From: WHSW01 sp963740055
GTDB lineage: Bacteria > Actinomycetota > Thermoleophilia > Solirubrobacterales > 70-9
Direction of reading: 5' to 3'
NCBI GenBank assembly: GCA_963740055.1
Contig: CAVUCL010000005.1
Location: 496,001 to 560,000, forward strand
Length of the DNA: 64,000 bases
This document shows, one piece after another, positions 61,641-64,000 of this stretch (within the stretch, counting starts at the first letter, position 1; each line of letters starts with the position of its first letter). The translations under genes and the position numbers were made by a program. Below the pieces are notes generated by a model, which was not told the origin of the DNA, did no database searches, and saw only the letters and a program-made list of their open reading frames with translations.

Positions 61641-62170
61641 AGCTCGACGCCGAACGAGCGGCGCTGGTCGTGATCGACGTCCAGGAGGCGTTTCGCAAGG
61701 CGCTGCCGAGCTTCGACTCGATCGCCGCCGCCACGGGGACGCTGGTTCGCGGGGCGGGCGCGATCGGGATGCCGATCCTGGTCACCGAGCAGTACCCGAG
61801 CGGACTCGGCGCGACCGTGCCCGAGGTCGCCGATCACCTCCCGGAGGGGACGAAGGCGCTCGAGAAGGTGCGGTTCTCGGCCGCCGAGGCCGGCGGCTTC
61901 GACCTCGGCGGGCGCGATCAGGTGCTCGTCTGCGGGATCGAGGCCCACGTGTGCGTCAACCAGACGGTGCTCGACCTGCTCGCCGAGGGGGTCGAGGTGC
62001 ACGTCGCCGCCGACGCCGTCGGCTCGCGCGCCGAGGCAAATCGCGTGCTCGGCCTGGAGAGGATGGAGCGCGCGGGCGCGATCCCGACCAGTGTCGAGAT
62101 GGCGCTGTTCGAGCTCCTCGGCGGCTCCGACGCGGCGGCGTTCAAGCAGGTGCAGGAGCTGGTCAAGTGA
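61637..62170 (+). CDS. Isochorismatase-family cysteine hydrolase in the pyr operon
   Basis: A 177-residue cysteine hydrolase. The catalytic triad is visible as Asp in ALVVIDVQEAF, Lys in LEKVRFSAAEA and Cys in GIEAHVCVNQT. Related enzymes hydrolyse amides, such as nicotinamide, carbamoyl compounds or ureidoacrylate. It overlaps pyrC and carA by 4 bp each, so it is translated in the middle of the pyrimidine operon. The place suggests removal of a pathway by-product or carbamoyl compound, which is inference. Confidence 0.87.
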   Translation: MKLDAERAALVVIDVQEAFRKALPSFDSIAAATGTLVRGAGAIGMPILVTEQYPSGLGATVPEVADHLPEGTKALEKVRFSAAEAGGFDLGGRDQVLVCGIEAHVCVNQTVLDLLAEGVEVHVAADAVGSRAEANRVLGLERMERAGAIPTSVEMALFELLGGSDAAAFKQVQELVK

Positions 62171-63294
62171 CCGAGCGACGCCCGGGATACATCCTGCTCG
62201 AGGACGGGACGCGGTTCGACGGCGACCTCTGCGGGGGCCCGCCTTCGGCGACCGGCGAGGTCGTCTTCAACACCTCGATCACCGGCTACCAGGAGGCGGT
62301 CACCGACCCGAGCTACGCCGGCCAGCTGATCACCTTCACCTATCCGCTGGTCGGCAACTACGGCGTCGCCGCCGAGGCGATGGAGTCCGACCGCGTGCAG
62401 GCGCGGGCGGTGATCATGCGCGAGGCGAAGAACGGCGAGGACGCGGCCGACGCCGAGGGCGGCTGGCTCGACTGGCTCTCCGACTGCGGGGTCGCGGCGA
62501 TCAGCGGGGTCGACACGCGCTCGCTCGTGCGCCGGATCCGCGATCGTGGGGCGATGCGCGGCGGCATCTTCGCCGCCGACGAGGTGAGCGAGGCCGACGC
62601 CCGCGAGCGGCTCGCCGCCGAGCCGTCGATGGCGGGCGCCGACCTCGCCCGCGACGTCTCGCCCCCCGAGCCGGTGAGCTTCGACGGCGACGGCCCGCAC
62701 GTCGTCTGCCTCGACACCGGGATCAAGCTTTCAATAATTCGTCAATTCCGGGAGCGGAACTGCCGGATGACCCTGCTTCCATGCTCCGCATCGGCCGAGA
62801 CGGTGCTTGCGGCGGACCCCGACCTCGTCTTCCTCGCCAACGGGCCGGGGGACCCGGCGGCGCTCGGCTACATCATCGAGACGGTTCGCGAGCTGGTCGG
62901 CAAGCGACCGGTGGTCGGCATCTGCCTCGGCCATCAACTGCTCTGCCGGGCGGTCGGGCTCGAGACGTTCAAGCTCCCGTTCGGCCATCGCGGCGCCAAC
63001 CACCCGGTCAAGGAGCTGGCCAGCGGGCGGATCGACATCACCTCGCAGAACCACGGCTTCGCCGTCCGCCCGCCGCACGGCGGCGAGACGATCGACGCCG
63101 ACGAGCCGGTCCGCTGGGAGACCGACTTCGGCGCCGCCGAGCTCAGTCACCTGAACCTCTACGACCGCACGGTCGAGGGCCTGGTGCTCAAGGACGTCGC
63201 CGGATGCACGGTCCAGTACCACCCCGAGGCGGGCCCGGGACCCCACGATGCGCGCTATCTGTTCGATCGGTTCGTCGCGCTGGCGGAGGCATGA
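62167..63294 (+). CDS. carA: Carbamoyl-phosphate synthase small subunit
   Basis: Glutaminase subunit, 375 residues. N-terminal domain DGTRFDGDLCGGPPSATGEVVFNTSITGYQEAVTDPSY region, then the amidotransferase with FLANGPGDPAALG, catalytic Cys in VGICLGHQLLC and His-Glu in VQYHPEAGPG. Around 62727-62752 the codons are AT-rich (CTT TCA ATA ATT CGT CAA), unlike the rest of the gene, yet translate to a conserved-position segment. It overlaps the hydrolase gene by 4 bp; carB starts 4 bp after the stop. Confidence 0.95.
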   Translation: MTERRPGYILLEDGTRFDGDLCGGPPSATGEVVFNTSITGYQEAVTDPSYAGQLITFTYPLVGNYGVAAEAMESDRVQARAVIMREAKNGEDAADAEGGWLDWLSDCGVAAISGVDTRSLVRRIRDRGAMRGGIFAADEVSEADARERLAAEPSMAGADLARDVSPPEPVSFDGDGPHVVCLDTGIKLSIIRQFRERNCRMTLLPCSASAETVLAADPDLVFLANGPGDPAALGYIIETVRELVGKRPVVGICLGHQLLCRAVGLETFKLPFGHRGANHPVKELASGRIDITSQNHGFAVRPPHGGETIDADEPVRWETDFGAAELSHLNLYDRTVEGLVLKDVAGCTVQYHPEAGPGPHDARYLFDRFVALAEA

Positions 63295-63297
63295 GAG

Positions 63298-64000
63298 ATG
63301 CCTAGACGCGACGACATCGACAAGATCCTCCTGATCGGGGCCGGGCCGATCGTGATCGGGCAGGCGGCGGAGTTCGACTACTCCGGCGTGCAGGCGTGCA
63401 AGGTCCTGCTCGAGGACGGCTACGAGGTCGTGCTCGTGAACTCGAACCCGGCGACGATCATGACCGACCCGGAGTTCGCCGACCGCACCTACGTCGAGCC
63501 GCTGCTGCCCGAGTCGGTGGCCCGGATCATCGCCAAGGAGCGCCCCGACGCGCTGCTGCCGACGCTCGGCGGACAGACGGCGCTCAACCTGGCGAAGGCG
63601 CTGCACGACGACGGCACTCTGGAGCGTTACGGGGTCGAGCTGATCGGCGCCGACTACGACGCGATCCACCGGGCGGAGGACCGTGAGGCGTTTCGCGAGA
63701 CGATGACGGGCGCCGGATTGCGGGTCCCGTGGTCGGTGATCGTCGAGTCTGTGGGCGAGGTAGAGCGCGGGCTCGCCTCCGGCGAGATCAGCCTGCCCGC
63801 GATCGTGCGGCCGGCGTTCACGCTCGGCGGCCAGGGCGGGGGAGTCGGGCGCACCGAGACCGAGCTGCTCGGGGTCGTCTCCGAGGGCCTCGCGGCAAGC
63901 CCGATCAACCAGGTGCTGGTCGAGGAGTCGGTCCTCGGCTGGGGCGAGTTCGAGCTCGAGGTGATGCGCGACCGCAACGACAACGTGGTCGTCGTCTGCT
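63298..64000 (+). CDS. carB: Carbamoyl-phosphate synthase large subunit, 5' part
   Basis: The first ~234 residues of CarB; the gene continues past the window. MPRRDDIDKILLIGAGPIVIGQAAEFDYSG is the classic start, followed by VNSNPATIMTDPEFADRTYVEPL, LPTLGGQTALNLAKAL and the ATP-grasp region PAIVRPAFTLGGQGGGVG. The ATG follows the carA stop by 3 bp. It makes carbamoyl phosphate for pyrB and arginine synthesis. Confidence 0.96.
   Translation, partial: MPRRDDIDKILLIGAGPIVIGQAAEFDYSGVQACKVLLEDGYEVVLVNSNPATIMTDPEFADRTYVEPLLPESVARIIAKERPDALLPTLGGQTALNLAKALHDDGTLERYGVELIGADYDAIHRAEDREAFRETMTGAGLRVPWSVIVESVGEVERGLASGEISLPAIVRPAFTLGGQGGGVGRTETELLGVVSEGLAASPINQVLVEESVLGWGEFELEVMRDRNDNVVVVC

Overview
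The window is very GC-rich DNA (roughly 73-75% by eye) from an actinobacterium-like genome. Gene content and order fit the class Thermoleophilia (Solirubrobacterales-like): recN-steA-steB-pyrG-xerD, pdxST-yebC-ruvCAB-secDF-recJ-rsh, dgt-dnaG, and a pyrR-led pyrimidine operon. That placement is inference from gene order and family membership, with no database search. Almost everything is housekeeping. There is no prophage, CRISPR array or classical insertion sequence.

Layout. 1-9.7 kb (+): recN (partial), steA, steB, an MraY-like glycosyltransferase, pyrG, an M20 peptidase, a DUF3866 gene, a NUDIX hydrolase and xerD. 9.7-16.8 kb: a GNAT gene, then mutM, a P1 peptidase, a cupin, recO, DUF3159, dgt and dnaG. 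16.9-27.1 kb is the accessory part: tRNA-Asn, a glycosyltransferase, an SDR, a thioredoxin-like lipoprotein, tRNA-Met with a duplicated 3' half bounding a ~0.35 kb island, a K+ channel, DUF892, STAS, an esterase and an RpiR regulator. 27.3-34.7 kb: pdxS-pdxT-M29 aminopeptidase, an LVIVD secreted protein, yebC and ruvCAB. 34.7-35.0 kb is a dense palindromic region that looks like a structured RNA. 35.0-44.2 kb: PAS protein, fused secDF, recJ and rsh. 44.3-50.5 kb: a GT2 gene facing a minus-strand operon of HIT, phosphomannomutase, MBL hydrolase, lipid kinase and HIT, behind corA. 50.6-54.1 kb: a SAM riboswitch with terminator, a threonine-synthase-like enzyme, a ThiS/MoaD-like carrier and two CDP-sugar genes. 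54.2-58.6 kb: a LysM/VanY protein, tRNA-Arg, RNase Z, acetolactate decarboxylase and a hydrolase. 58.6-64 kb: pyrR-pyrB-pyrC-cysteine hydrolase-carA-carB (partial).

Two themes cross the window. First, many genes have a -10-like hexamer (TAGNNT, GATACT or GATAAT) ending only 6-9 nt before the start codon, which predicts leaderless mRNAs; pyrR and the SAM-riboswitch gene are the clear leadered exceptions. Second, about 20 genes or gene parts are broken by single extra bases, 16 of them between 5278 and 8160. These hit essential pyrG among others and leave the downstream reading frame fully conserved, so they look like sequence errors; I annotate those genes as whole with the breakpoints given.

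The most interesting leads are the 232-nt nested fold after ruvB, the SAM-riboswitch-controlled threonine-synthase-like enzyme next to a carrier ending in GGR, the tRNA-flanked mini-island, the large inverted repeat before pdxS, and the PyrR-box leader.
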